Positions 1 to 8,922 of a DNA stretch of 64,000 bases are shown here, one piece after another. The stretch's first letter is position 1, and every line of letters starts with the position of its first letter. Made by a program: the position numbers and the translations under genes. The stretch is taken from assembly GCA_963837155.1 (NCBI GenBank), contig CAWIMB010000002.1, positions 682,001-746,000 on the forward strand, in the 5' to 3' direction. Below the pieces are notes generated by a model, which was given only the letters and a program-made list of their open reading frames with translations, was not told the DNA's origin and did no database searches. This DNA is from DASQHW01 sp963837155 (GTDB lineage Bacteria > Actinomycetota > Acidimicrobiia > IMCC26256 > PALSA-610).

Positions 1-1139
1 GTTCGGGCGGTGTCGGCAAGACATCGGTCGCGGCGGCCGCGGCCCTCGGTGCGACCGTGCGACTCGGCGGCAAGGTGCTCGTGCTCACCGTCGACCCTGC
101 CCGCCGGCTCGCCACCGCGCTGGGGCTCGAGGGCATCGGCAACCTGGCGCGCCGCGTGCCGCCCGAAGCGCTCAAGGCCGCCGGCATCGAGCCGCGCGGC
201 GAGCTCTGGGCGGCGATGCTCGACACCAAGCAGTCGTGGGACGACCTGGTGCTCCGCCACGCCAAGGACGAGGAGACGGCGTATCGCATCCTCGAAAACC
301 GTCTCTACACCAACCTCACCGCCCGGTTCGTGCAGAGCCACGACTACATCGCGATGGAGCGATTGTTCGAACTGCATTCGAGCGGCGAATACGACCTCAT
401 CGTCGTCGACACGCCGCCCACGCGGAACGCGATCGACTTCCTCGAAGCGCCGGCGAGGATGGCAGAATTCTTCGGCAGCCGCTTGCTGCGTTGGCTCACG
501 CTGCCGTATCGCGTCGGCGGGAAGCGCGGCTCACGCGTGCTCAGCGTCGCGAGCCGGCCCTTCTACCAAATCGCCGACCGCATCCTCGGCAGCAAGTTCC
601 TCGAGGACATCGCCGAGTTCTTCTTGAACTTCCAATCGATGTACGACGGGTTCGTCAAGCGGGCGCAGGCCGTCGAGCGGTTGCTGCACGACAAGCGCAC
701 AACGTTCGCGGTCGTCACCACGCTCGAAGCGGCACCATTGCACGAGGCCGAGCGGTTTTGTCAGGAGCTGACGGCGCGCGACTTCCACCTCGGCGCGCTC
801 GTGCTCAACAAGACGCTGCCCGATTACCTGCTCGATCCGGTCGGCGCGACCGCCGCGACCGCGTGCATCGACGATGCTGCGCCACTCGCAGCCGAGCTCG
901 CGACGTCCGGTGATCCCACGCTCACCGATGCGGCGCGCACGGCGCGGGTCCTGCGCACGATCGGTGAGTCGTTCCGCAACTTCTCGGTGGTTGCCATGCG
1001 GGAGGCCGAGCTGCGTGCCGAGCTTGCCCGCGTCCCCGAGGTCGTGGCGCGCATCCCGAACTTCGAGGACGACATCGGCGACGTCGACGGCTTGGCGGCG
1101 ATCTGCCGCTACCTCTACGAAGCCAGGGTGCGGACGTAG
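1..1139 (+). CDS. ArsA/Get3-like P-loop ATPase, 5' end outside window
   Basis: P-loop ATPase of the ArsA/GET3 family. The frame is already open at the left edge: codons from position 3 encode the deviant Walker A motif SGGVGKTS, so the true start lies just outside and the ATG at 57 is not the start. Next come VLTVDPARRLATALG and the switch segment VVDTPPTRNAIDFL, then a long helical region as in family members. Actinobacteria often carry such proteins, sometimes as tandem pairs, with no proven substrate. I see no Cys-rich metalloid site, so an arsenite-pump role should not be assumed. It ends 71 bp before the sensor kinase gene on the same strand. Confidence 0.85.
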   Translation, partial: SGGVGKTSVAAAAALGATVRLGGKVLVLTVDPARRLATALGLEGIGNLARRVPPEALKAAGIEPRGELWAAMLDTKQSWDDLVLRHAKDEETAYRILENRLYTNLTARFVQSHDYIAMERLFELHSSGEYDLIVVDTPPTRNAIDFLEAPARMAEFFGSRLLRWLTLPYRVGGKRGSRVLSVASRPFYQIADRILGSKFLEDIAEFFLNFQSMYDGFVKRAQAVERLLHDKRTTFAVVTTLEAAPLHEAERFCQELTARDFHLGALVLNKTLPDYLLDPVGATAATACIDDAAPLAAELATSGDPTLTDAARTARVLRTIGESFRNFSVVAMREAELRAELARVPEVVARIPNFEDDIGDVDGLAAICRYLYEARVRT

Positions 1140-1210
1140 CGGAGCCAAGGATGGCGTAGCGAGGGAGCCATGCAAATCGTGCGGACCGAGGGCGCCATTA
1201 GCATTCATCC

Positions 1211-2671
1211 GTGAGCACGCTCGACGATCTGGCCCTCGCCCGCACGGCGCTGGCCGATCGCGACCTCGCGCACATGGACCGGCTCGTCGCAACGTGGCGA
1301 CCGCTCGCCGACCTTTCGTTCGCGGACATGCTGCTCCTGGCGCCGATCACCGGCGAAGAAGGCCATCGCTTCGTAGTGCTGGCCCAGGTGCGGCCGGTCA
1401 CCGGCCAGACGAACTACCCCCAGGACCTTGTCGGCACCGTCGTCGACGAGGTGGAACGCCCGCTCGTCGCACGGTGTTGGCGCGCGGGTCATATCGTGCG
1501 CGCCGACGCGCCCGTCCTCGGGTCCAAAGAGCGGGTGCGCGTGCAGTGCGTACCCGTACGCCGCGGCGGCCGGCTCATCGGGCTGGTGTCACGCGAGGAG
1601 CCGATGACGCTCGCCCGACGTTCGGGTGAGCTCGAGCGCATCTACTTCCAGACCTTCGACCGCTTCGCGTGCATGATCGCCGATGGCACGTTTCCGTACG
1701 ACGTCGACGAGATCGAGATGGAAAGCGGCCCGCGGGTGGCCGACGGCGTGATCGTGATCGACGCCGAGACGCGCGTGCAGTTCGCGAGCCCGAACGCGGT
1801 GAGCTCCTTGCACCGCATGGGCATTCACGCGTACGCGCAGTCGCAGCGGTTGGCCGACGTCGGGTTCGACGACGGCGCGGCGCGGAGTGCCATGCAACTC
1901 CACCTGCCGGTCGCCGAGGAGATGGAGCACGAGGAGGTCTCGGTGCTCGTGCGGGTGCTGCCGTTGCTGGAAGGCGACGAACCGGCGGGGGCGCTCGTGC
2001 TGCTCCGCGACGTCAGCGACCTCCGTCGCCGCGACCGGATGCTCCTCTCGAAAGACGCGACGATCCGGGAGATCCACCACCGCGTGAAGAACAACCTCCA
2101 GACGATCGCCTCGTTGTTGCGGCTCCAGGGCCGCCGTCTGCGGTCGCCCGAAGCGCGGGGTGCGCTCGCGGAATCGGAGCGCCGCATCCGTTCGATTGCG
2201 ATCGTGCACGAGACGCTCTCACGCGAGGCCGGCGACGTCGTGGCCTTCAACGAGATCGTGCGCCCGCTGGCGCGCCTCGTGGAGGAAACGTCGTCGTCCG
2301 ACGACCACACGATCCGCTTCCACGTCGAGGGTGACGCCGGCGAACTCCCGGGAGAGGTGGCGACTCCGCTCGCGGTCGTGCTCAACGAGCTCATGCAGAA
2401 CGCCGTCGACCACGCCTTCCCCGAAGGGACGCGAGACGCGCGCGTGGACGTGATGCTCGGCCGAAACGACGGTCACGTCGAAATCGAGGTGCGGGACAAC
2501 GGCGCCGGGCTACCGGAGCAGTTCACGCTCGACGGGTCACGTGGCCTGGGGCTCTCGATCGTGCAGGCGCTGGTCACGAGCGAGCTGCAAGGGTCGATCG
2601 AGATGCAAGACGAACACGGCACGTCCGTGCGCGTGCGGGTTCCGGTCGCGATGCCCCGGGTCGAGCTCTAG
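1211..2671 (+). CDS. pdtaS: PdtaS-type cytosolic sensor histidine kinase
   Basis: Histidine kinase of the HisKA_2/HWE-related class, 486 aa, GTG start. No membrane segment is visible. The N-terminal ~160 residues match the GAF-like H_kinase_N domain and a PAS-like stretch follows (about 170-270). The H-box REIHHRVKNNLQTIASLL has its phospho-acceptor at His289/290; the N-box LNELMQNAVDHAFPE and G-box region DNGAGLP...GLGLSIV form the ATPase domain. This is the architecture of mycobacterial PdtaS, which signals to the antiterminator-type regulator PdtaR; no pdtaR is in this window. It is convergent with whiB1, as in Mycobacterium (Rv3220c/Rv3219), but an IS30 element now separates them. Confidence 0.88.
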   Translation: MSTLDDLALARTALADRDLAHMDRLVATWRPLADLSFADMLLLAPITGEEGHRFVVLAQVRPVTGQTNYPQDLVGTVVDEVERPLVARCWRAGHIVRADAPVLGSKERVRVQCVPVRRGGRLIGLVSREEPMTLARRSGELERIYFQTFDRFACMIADGTFPYDVDEIEMESGPRVADGVIVIDAETRVQFASPNAVSSLHRMGIHAYAQSQRLADVGFDDGAARSAMQLHLPVAEEMEHEEVSVLVRVLPLLEGDEPAGALVLLRDVSDLRRRDRMLLSKDATIREIHHRVKNNLQTIASLLRLQGRRLRSPEARGALAESERRIRSIAIVHETLSREAGDVVAFNEIVRPLARLVEETSSSDDHTIRFHVEGDAGELPGEVATPLAVVLNELMQNAVDHAFPEGTRDARVDVMLGRNDGHVEIEVRDNGAGLPEQFTLDGSRGLGLSIVQALVTSELQGSIEMQDEHGTSVRVRVPVAMPRVEL

Positions 2672-2696
2672 ATCACGAACATGCGTGGCGAACTCG

Positions 2697-2723
2697 GGGC
2701 GGTTTCACGCGGTGGCCGCGACA
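2697..2723 (+). repeat. Left terminal inverted repeat of IS30 element
   Basis: 27 bp beginning GGGCGGTTTCACG and ending CCGCGACA. It pairs with 3877-3903 with five mismatches and contains the transposase stop codon at 2705-2707. Confidence 0.75.
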
Positions 2724-3862
2724 AGTTCGTTGAATCGTTGGGCTGGAGTATCCCATCCGAGGGTCTTGCGGGGTCGACCGTTGAGCTTGATGGCGATGTC
2801 GTCGAGGTCGTCTTGGCTGTAGGGCGACAGGTCGGTGCCTTTGGGGAGGAAGCGTCGCACGAGGCCGTTCCAGTTCTCGTTGGTGCCGCGCTGCCAGGGT
2901 GAGTGCGGATCGCAGAAGAACACGTCGATGCCGGTGGCGACGCGGAACTGGACGTGTGCCGCGAGCTCGCCGCCCTGGTCCCAGGTCAACGAGCGGGCGA
3001 GATGGGTGGGAAGTCGGCGCATCGCGATTGTCAGGCGTTCGGCGACATGGGCCGCGGCGCGCTCTTCGATCTTTACGAGCATCCCCATACGGGTGCTGCG
3101 TTCCACGATCGTCGCGACGGCGCTGAGACCGTCTTTGCCGATCACCAGATCGCCTTCCCAATGGCCGGGCACGGCTCGGTCGGCGGCCTCGGCGGGCCGC
3201 GCGGCGATGTTCACCATGTCTTTGATGCGCGCACCCTTGGCGCGTGTGCCCTGGCGTGGGTGGCGGCGCACACGACCCGACGGCAAGCACGCCAACAGTT
3301 CTTTGCGTAGCTCGCCTTTGGCCTGCACGTAGACGGCTTGGTAGATCGCTTCATGCGACACCCACCACTGTGGCTCGTGCGGATGCTCCAGACGTAATGA
3401 CACCGCGATCTGCTCCGGTGACCAGCCCTCGGTCCGTAACAGGTCAACAACGTGTTCCCACAACCACGGCCGCTGTTCGAACCAGCGCCGCTTGGGGCGA
3501 CGTGCGACTTGATCGGCCCGATCCTGCGCTCGATACGCGCGATACCGCTTCCGGCCACCGTTCGCTGCGATGTCCCGGCCCACCGTCCCCCGATGACAAC
3601 CGATCCGTTTCGCGATGTTGCTATCCGACTCGCCGCGGTCGATCCCGACCCGGATCTCTTCACGAGCCTCGAGCGTCAACGCACCAGGCCGACATTTGCG
3701 GTCGCGCAGCACGACCACATCCTGTTCAGCAACGCGCGCGCACACCGTCCTTTCCGAGATCCCAGCCAACGCCGCCGCCTCGGCATACGTCGCACCCGCG
3801 CCACCGCCGCCAACGCGACCCTGACCACCGACCACGGCACCCGACGATTGGCCACCACGCAC
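2705..3862 (-). CDS. IS30-family DDE transposase
   Basis: Transposase of about 385 aa. An N-terminal helix-turn-helix region (ATYAEAAALAGISERTVCA, then a second DNA-binding segment around SNIAKRIGCHRGTVGRDI) precedes a DDE catalytic domain: first Asp in HWEGDLVIGKDG, second in LTWDQGGELA, and Glu in PWQRGTNENWNGLVRRFLP, the hallmark of IS30. I chose the GTG at 3862, the first start codon inside the right inverted repeat; the frame is open further upstream to 4498, but that part lies outside the element and overlaps whiB1 antisense. No frameshift or internal stop is present. Confidence 0.88.
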   Translation of the reverse strand: MRGGQSSGAVVGGQGRVGGGGAGATYAEAAALAGISERTVCARVAEQDVVVLRDRKCRPGALTLEAREEIRVGIDRGESDSNIAKRIGCHRGTVGRDIAANGGRKRYRAYRAQDRADQVARRPKRRWFEQRPWLWEHVVDLLRTEGWSPEQIAVSLRLEHPHEPQWWVSHEAIYQAVYVQAKGELRKELLACLPSGRVRRHPRQGTRAKGARIKDMVNIAARPAEAADRAVPGHWEGDLVIGKDGLSAVATIVERSTRMGMLVKIEERAAAHVAERLTIAMRRLPTHLARSLTWDQGGELAAHVQFRVATGIDVFFCDPHSPWQRGTNENWNGLVRRFLPKGTDLSPYSQDDLDDIAIKLNGRPRKTLGWDTPAQRFNELVAATA

Positions 3863-3876
3863 CCCCGAGATCAGGA

Positions 3877-3903
3877 TGTCGCGGTCACCACTTGAGGCCG
3901 CCC
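3877..3903 (-). repeat. Right terminal inverted repeat of IS30 element
   Basis: 27 bp; its reverse complement reads GGGCGGCCTCAAG at the outer end and CCGCGACA at the inner end, matching 2697-2723 at 22 of 27 positions. It ends 19 bp from the whiB1 stop codon. Confidence 0.75.
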
Positions 3904-3921
3904 GGCCCACGGCCGGGTAGG

Positions 3922-4218
3922 TCACGCAAGTTGGGGGGCGACGGTGGGGACGTCGATGCCCTTGCGCAGTCGGCGGCGCTCCTCTTCGGTGAGGCCGCCC
4001 CAGACGCCGGCCTCCTGGTTGGTCGCGAGGGCGAACTCGAGACATTCGCTGGCGACCGGGCACTGACCGCAGACTCGCTTGGCGGCGTCGATCTGATCGA
4101 GCGCTACACCTGTGGTTCCGATCGGAAAGAACAGCTCCGGGCTGGTATCGCGACACGCGGCGCGATCGCGCCACGCGTCCTCGTCCCAGTCGTGGGTCCG
4201 GATCCAGGTCAACGCCAC
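3922..4218 (-). CDS. whiB1: WhiB1-like iron-sulfur transcription factor
   Basis: Wbl protein of 98 aa. With the GTG at 4218 the four cluster cysteines are Cys22, Cys50, Cys53 and Cys59 (C-x27-C-x2-C-x5-C), followed by the GVWGG turn at 71-75 and a basic tail (EEERRRLRK) for DNA contact. The segment CRDTSPELFFPIG plus VALDQI is closest to WhiB1, a 4Fe-4S, nitric-oxide-responsive partner of the housekeeping sigma factor. I prefer this start because AAGGGGG lies just upstream; the ATG at 4278 has no ribosome-binding site. It is convergent with pdtaS, the arrangement known in mycobacteria, apart from the intervening IS. Confidence 0.9.
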   Translation of the reverse strand: MALTWIRTHDWDEDAWRDRAACRDTSPELFFPIGTTGVALDQIDAAKRVCGQCPVASECLEFALATNQEAGVWGGLTEEERRRLRKGIDVPTVAPQLA

Positions 4219-4468
4219 TGTTTCCCCCTTGCGGGTCGCGCAGTCGGCCTTGCCCACACGCCGGACTTGTGCGCCCATGCACGAGCACGCTCAGCTCGGT
4301 TGAGCGGGAGCAAAAAGAGGCTAACGGCCCTGTAACGGGGCTGGCAAGGGGTCTGAGCAGGACTTTCGTGCCTATAAGTGGAACACGTTCCGGTCGTCTC
4401 CATGGGTCGACTCCACGCTTCGCTCCCCTTCGGTCGCTTCGCTGTCGTCTCCGTACGCTTGAGCTCCG

Positions 4469-5170
4469 ATGGCCGATCGCCCCTTGGTTCTGGCACATCG
4501 TGGCGCGTCACGCGCCGCGCCAGAAAACACCATTCCTGCATTCATCAAGGCGCGCGAGCTCGGCGCGGACGGCGTCGAACTCGACGTGCGTCGCACCGAC
4601 GACGACGTACTCGTCGTGCATCACGATCCCGAAATCGTCGGCTTCGGTTTGATCACCGCGCATCCATTCGACGTGCTCCGCGCGGCGCGGCCCGACGTAC
4701 CGACGCTCGTCGAAGTGCTTGCCGCATGCACGGGTTTGCTCGTCAACGTCGAGATCAAATGCCTGCCGTGGGAACCCGACGCCGACGCGCCCGACCGGCC
4801 GGTCGTACGCGCGGTCGCGGCGGCCGTGCGCGCCCACGCGCCGGACGCAATCGTTTCGTCGTTCGACCTCGGTGCGGTCGACGCGTGCCGCACGTTCGCG
4901 CCCGAGCTCGTGACCGCGTGGCTGACCAGCGGCCAGGACGTCGCCACCGCCGCGGCCGTTGCCGCCGAGCACGGCCACGGTTGGCTCCATCCGGACCGCA
5001 TGGCCGCGCTCGCGGCGTCGAGTACCGACATCGACGAGGCGCACGGCCGCGGGGTCCGCGTCGATGTGTGGACGGTCGACGAGCCCGAAGAGATCAGGAC
5101 GCTCGCGGCCGCCGGTGTCGACGCGATCGTCACCAACGTCCCCGACGTCGCGCTCGTCGCGCTCCGCTGA
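4469..5170 (+). CDS. Glycerophosphodiester phosphodiesterase
   Basis: GDPD-family enzyme of 233 aa, cytosolic (no signal peptide). It should hydrolyse glycerophosphodiesters to glycerol-3-phosphate and an alcohol. Visible family motifs: LAHRGASRAAPENT at the N-terminus, VELDVRRTDDDVLVVHHDPE (two metal-binding acids and the second catalytic His), VNVEIK mid-protein, and VDVWTVDEPEE near the end, as in the TIM-barrel family. Length fits short bacterial GDPDs (UgpQ-like). It is convergent with and directly adjacent to the lipid kinase gene. Confidence 0.9.
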   Translation: MADRPLVLAHRGASRAAPENTIPAFIKARELGADGVELDVRRTDDDVLVVHHDPEIVGFGLITAHPFDVLRAARPDVPTLVEVLAACTGLLVNVEIKCLPWEPDADAPDRPVVRAVAAAVRAHAPDAIVSSFDLGAVDACRTFAPELVTAWLTSGQDVATAAAVAAEHGHGWLHPDRMAALAASSTDIDEAHGRGVRVDVWTVDEPEEIRTLAAAGVDAIVTNVPDVALVALR

Positions 5171-6089
5171 TCAGGGAACGACGATTGTGAGCGCGTCGGG
5201 CTCGTAGCCGATGTCGAGCTGTTGGGTGTCGCCGACGTCGTCGCCGTCGACCTGGTACGGAAACGGCGCACCCGAACGCACGATCATGCGGTGCACGTCG
5301 CGCCGGTGCTCGATGCCGCGTCGGCGGGCGAGGAATTTGCCCTTGCGCATCGCGGACAAACCACTGCCGACGATGGTCACGAAGTCCAGCCGGCAAAAGG
5401 CCGTGAGCACGAGCGGCCGGTCGAGCCCGGCATCAGGCGCGACGCGGAGCGGGATCGCCTCGAAGTACGTATAGGGATCGGACTTGGAGACGATCGCGAA
5501 GCGAACACCCTCGATCGTCTCGCCGCTATCGAGCTCGATGTCGAAGGCTGTCCGCGCCTCGTGCCGGAAGAACACCTGCAACGCGGCGACGACGTGCAGC
5601 GGATGCGCCGCGAACCGCTTGAGCTCCCCGTAGCGCTCCACGCGCCGGACCACGGCCGCGTCGAACCCGACACCGGTGTTGAACAAGAAGGGCCGTTGAT
5701 TCGCCATCCCGACACCGACGCGCTTCATCGAGTTGCGCGCCAGCGCCGCGACCAGCACCCGCGCCGCCGCCACAGCGTCGTTGGGATAGCCGAGCGTGCG
5801 CGCGTACACGTTCGTGGAGCCACCGGGAAGCGAGGCCGAGCGCGGTGTTGCTGTGCAACAAGCCGTCGGCCGCTTCGTTGAGCGTGCCGTCGCCCCCAAG
5901 CACAGCAACGACGTCGAACCCGTCGTTCGCGGCGGCGTGGGCGAGCCGGGTCGCGTGTCCGCGTCGCGATGTCTCGGCGACCTCGACTTCGTGTTCCGCC
6001 GCGAGCAGCTTCCGGATCATCACCCGCTTGCGCGCTGTGACCGACGACGCGGCCGCGTTCACGAGCAGCAGGACACGCATCCAAGTCAT
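5171..6089 (-). CDS. Diacylglycerol/sphingosine-like lipid kinase (frameshifted)
   Basis: YegS/DGK-family kinase, about 305 aa when both frames are joined. The 5' part (from ATG 6089) carries LLLVNAAASS and the nucleotide-binding GGDGTLNEAADGL; the 3' part carries PGGSTNVYARTLG and the C-terminal domain to 5171. The two lie in different frames. Dropping one base after CTC near 5830-5836 joins them as ALGLLPGGS, the expected family sequence. A one-base assembly error is likely; a real null allele is possible. Substrate cannot be told from sequence. It is convergent with the GDPD gene. Confidence 0.75.
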
Positions 6090-6122
6090 CGTACCCGGCG
6101 TCCGGCCATATCATTCGCATTC

Positions 6123-6825
6123 ATGCCCATACCGCGCGCCACCGATCTCCGCGCGCTCGCGGACGAGATCGCGGCTTGCCGGGCATGCCCGCGCCTCGTC
6201 GAGTGGCGCGAGACCGTCGCGCGCGAGAAGCGCGCGGCCTTCCGCGCCGACACGTACTGGGCGCGGCCGGTCCCGGGCTTCGGTGACCCTCGCGGCCGCG
6301 TGTTGCTCGTCGGCTTGGCGCCGGCCGCGCACGGCGGGAACCGCACTGGCCGCGCGTTCACAGGTGATCGCTCCGGCGACTTCCTCTTCGCGTCGCTCTT
6401 TCGCACGGGGTTCGCGAACCAACCCGAGTCGGTACGGGCCGATGACGGTCTCCGGTTGCGGGACGCGTACGTCGCGGCCGCGGTCCGGTGCGCGCCGCCC
6501 GCGAACAAGCCCACGCCCGCCGAGCGCGACGAGTGCATGCCGTATCTCGTCCGCGAGCTGGAGCTGCTCGACGCGCGTGCGTGTGATCGTGGCCCTGGGC
6601 GCGTTCGGCTACGAAGCGGCGTGGCGCGCGCTCCGTCTCGCTGGGCTCCCGCATCTCGAGCTGCCGGCCCGTCGCCTCCGCTTTGCGCATGGGCTCGAGG
6701 TGCCGTGCGGCCGGGTGACGATCGTCTGCACGTTCCATCCGAGCCAGCAGAACACCTTCACCCGCAAGCTGACGCCCGAGATGCTCGATGCGATCTTCGC
6801 CAGGGCCCGAGAGCTCACTAGCTAA
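6123..6825 (+). CDS. Family 5 uracil-DNA glycosylase (frameshifted)
   Basis: UdgB-type DNA-repair glycosylase that removes uracil and hypoxanthine from DNA. The start ATG at 6123 gives a typical N-terminus with CRACPRL (first two Fe-S cysteines); RCAPP and RDEC supply the other two. The active-site segment is GLAPAAHGGNRTGRAFTGD. The C-terminal motif TFHPSQQN lies in another frame: one extra base near 6570-6582 (LLDAR to RVIVALG) separates the halves. Joined length is about 233 aa, normal for the family. Confidence 0.8.
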
Positions 6826-6869
6826 TTCCGCTCTTGGCGCTTCGCGCCGGGCCGCTGGGCCCCGCCTCG

Positions 6870-6894
6870 GACGGCGCACGATACGTGCGCCGTC
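6870..6894. terminator. Bidirectional stem-loop terminator
   Basis: Perfect 11-bp inverted repeat GACGGCGCACG with loop ATA, in the gap between the convergent stop codons of the uracil-DNA glycosylase (6825) and the TauE/SafE gene (6905). No long U tract follows on either strand, so this could be an L-shaped or Rho-assisted terminator. Confidence 0.55.
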
Positions 6895-6904
6895 AATCCT
6901 CGGC

Positions 6905-7681
6905 TCACCTCAGCGCGATGATTTCGCCGACAGCGTAGATGATCGAGAGAGTGCCGAGCGCCGCTCCGACCGTGTAACGCAGCACTCGATCGCTCGCGGT
7001 GATCGTGAAGTGCGCGCCGATCTGCGCACCCGGGATCACACCGAACGCGAGCGCGATCGCGAACGTCCAGTCGATGTGGCCGAGATACCAATGCGTGAGC
7101 GTGCCCGGGATCGCGAAGATCCCGACGCACGCAAGCGACGTACCGATCGTCTCCTTCAGCGGCATCCCCACCCACGCGGAAAACGCCGGCACCATCAGGA
7201 TGCCGCCGCCCACGCCGAGCAGGCCCGACAGCCCGCCCGCCGCGACGCCGATGATCGCGAGCCGCCACCACTCGTCGCGCAACCGGCCTTGGCCGAGCTT
7301 GACCGCTCGCGCGGTCGGGAACGCGGTGGCGTACGCGGTGTATGCGACGAGCGCGGCCGTCAACAACATCAAGACGTGGCCGTTGCCCGGCACCGCGTCC
7401 GACAGTCGTGAACCGGCGACCGATGCAGGCACGCCGAAGGCCGATACCCAGACGACGACATGTCCGTTGATGAGGTGCTCGCGCTGGTACCGCAACGATC
7501 CGGAGATCGACGAGGGCAAGATCGACGGCAGGGTCGACCCGACGGCTTGCAACGCCGTGGCCCCGAGCGCACGAATCGCGGGCGTCGAAACGACTGCGCC
7601 GCCGATGCCGAACATCCCTGACAACACGCCCGTCACGAAGCCCACGAGCACCGTGAGGAGCACCTCCAGCCACAGCGACAC
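6905..7681 (-). CDS. TauE/SafE-family membrane exporter
   Basis: Integral membrane protein of about 258 aa with roughly eight hydrophobic segments. It contains the two family repeats: FGIGGAVVSTPAIRALG near the N-terminus and LGVGGGILMVPAFSAWVG in the second half. The family moves sulfite, sulfoacetate or related anions; the substrate is not predictable here. I chose the GTG at 7681, immediately before SLWLEVLLTVLVGF; the longer frame runs antisense through dapA and is not credible. Divergent from dapA. Confidence 0.85.
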   Translation of the reverse strand: MSLWLEVLLTVLVGFVTGVLSGMFGIGGAVVSTPAIRALGATALQAVGSTLPSILPSSISGSLRYQREHLINGHVVVWVSAFGVPASVAGSRLSDAVPGNGHVLMLLTAALVAYTAYATAFPTARAVKLGQGRLRDEWWRLAIIGVAAGGLSGLLGVGGGILMVPAFSAWVGMPLKETIGTSLACVGIFAIPGTLTHWYLGHIDWTFAIALAFGVIPGAQIGAHFTITASDRVLRYTVGAALGTLSIIYAVGEIIALR

Positions 7682-7751
7682 CGCGGGGAAGGTACTCGGG
7701 GGTGACGCAATACCCAGGGAGCCTGTACACACCGGCGAGTACGCTCTTCGC

Positions 7752-8651
7752 ATGACGAGTGACCTCGATCTGCGGGGCGTATGGGTACCGCTGATCACGC
7801 CGTTCGATGCTGCGGGCGCAGTGGATACGGCGGCGATCGAGCGGCTGTGCGGCGAGTACCTCGGTGCGGGAGTGGCGGGCATCGTCGCCCTCGGCACCAC
7901 CGGTGAGGCTTCTTCCCTCGAAGACGACGAGAAGCGCGCCGTCATCGACACGATCACACGCGTGTGTGCCGCGGCGGGCAGCCGCGTGATCGTCGGCACG
8001 GGTTCGAACAACACCCGGCACACAATCGAGGCAACGGAGGCGCTGCAGGGGCTGCCCGCCGTAGTCGGTGCGCTCGTCGTCGTGCCGTACTACGTGCGCC
8101 CGTCCGAAGCCGGGATCGTCGAGCACTACAAGGCCGTCGCGAAGACGAGTCCGGTGCCGCTGGTTGCCTACAACATCCCGTCGCGTACCGGCCGGGGACT
8201 CGGGGCCGCGTCACTGCTCGAGCTCGCGCGTACGCCGAACATCGCGGGCGTCAAGCAGGCCGTCGCCGCGCTCGACGCCGACACGCTCGAGCTGCTCGCG
8301 ACCGCACCCGAAGGTTTCGCGGTGCTCGGCGGCGAGGACACGCTGCTGTTCCCGCTCATGTGCATGGGCGCGGCCGGCACGATCTGCGCATCGTCGCACG
8401 TGTGTACCGAGCAGTTCGTGGCGATGATCGAGTGCGGCCTCGCGGGCAAGATCGAAGACGGGCGCGCCCACGCCGAGGTACTGCTGCCCGTCGTGCGGGC
8501 GTTGTTCGCCGAGCCGAATCCGGCCGTCTTCAAGGGCGTCTTGCACGCACAGGGCCGCATCTCGACCGCCGACGTGCGCCTGCCGCTCACGAACGCGTCG
8601 GACGGCGCGATCGATCGCTGCCTCGAAGCCGTCGCCCACGCCTGCCGCTGA
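7752..8651 (+). CDS. dapA: 4-hydroxy-tetrahydrodipicolinate synthase
   Basis: Class I aldolase-type enzyme of 299 aa that condenses pyruvate with aspartate semialdehyde, the first committed step of diaminopimelate/lysine synthesis. Visible motifs: GTTGEASSL (the TT/Ser-Thr pair of the active site), VAYNIPSRTG with Tyr140, and the Schiff-base lysine in IAGVKQAV (Lys168). The ATG at 7752 gives the normal N-terminus GVWVPLITPFD; the open frame upstream is antisense to the exporter. lysA lies 36 kb away, so the pathway is dispersed. Homologues of this fold (NAL/KDG aldolases) exist, so the name is likely but not certain. Confidence 0.88.
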   Translation: MTSDLDLRGVWVPLITPFDAAGAVDTAAIERLCGEYLGAGVAGIVALGTTGEASSLEDDEKRAVIDTITRVCAAAGSRVIVGTGSNNTRHTIEATEALQGLPAVVGALVVVPYYVRPSEAGIVEHYKAVAKTSPVPLVAYNIPSRTGRGLGAASLLELARTPNIAGVKQAVAALDADTLELLATAPEGFAVLGGEDTLLFPLMCMGAAGTICASSHVCTEQFVAMIECGLAGKIEDGRAHAEVLLPVVRALFAEPNPAVFKGVLHAQGRISTADVRLPLTNASDGAIDRCLEAVAHACR

Positions 8652-8688
8652 TCAGGGACCGGCGCCAGCCGCTCGGTAGCGTGCGGAC

Positions 8689-8916
8689 ATGTCTCGTCGC
8701 GCGGCCTGGCTGCTGATCGCCCTTTGTGCGTGGACCCTCTATGTATGGATCACGCGTATCTTCATCATGGCGGGTGAGGACCATTCGGCCGGGTTCGTCG
8801 TCGTGCACGTCACGCTTGCGCTCATCTCGATCGCGTTCGGTCTCGCGGCGGGTCGCATCGGCTGGCGGGCACTCCGGCAACGCGCGTCCGTGGCCGAGCA
8901 CGAACCCAGCATCTAG
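8689..8916 (+). CDS. SCO4848-like small membrane protein
   Basis: 75 aa with two hydrophobic helices (about residues 5-28 and 36-60) and a short charged tail. The pattern RRAAWLLIALCAWTLYVWIT ... VHVTLALISIAFG resembles the small actinobacterial membrane-protein family typified by Streptomyces SCO4848, whose function is unknown. It lies between dapA and a lipoprotein gene, all on the plus strand and closely spaced. Confidence 0.7.
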   Translation: MSRRAAWLLIALCAWTLYVWITRIFIMAGEDHSAGFVVVHVTLALISIAFGLAAGRIGWRALRQRASVAEHEPSI

Positions 8917-8922
8917 CGACCA

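Larger units (their letters stand above)
2697..3903 (-). mobile_element. IS30-family insertion sequence (about 1.2 kb)
   Basis: The element is bounded by 27-bp imperfect inverted repeats at 2697-2723 and 3877-3903 (22 of 27 positions match when one is reverse-complemented) and encodes a single DDE transposase on the minus strand. The transposase stop codon lies inside the left repeat. It sits between the convergent genes pdtaS (stop 2671) and whiB1 (stop 3922) and disrupts neither. I could not define a target-site duplication. The transposase frame is intact, so the copy may be active. Confidence 0.85.

Noticed and set aside
2705..4498. A 597-codon open frame that would extend the IS30 transposase to 4498
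   Set aside because: Everything upstream of 3862 lies outside or across the IS terminal repeat and is antisense to whiB1; the transposase domains are complete from GTG 3862.
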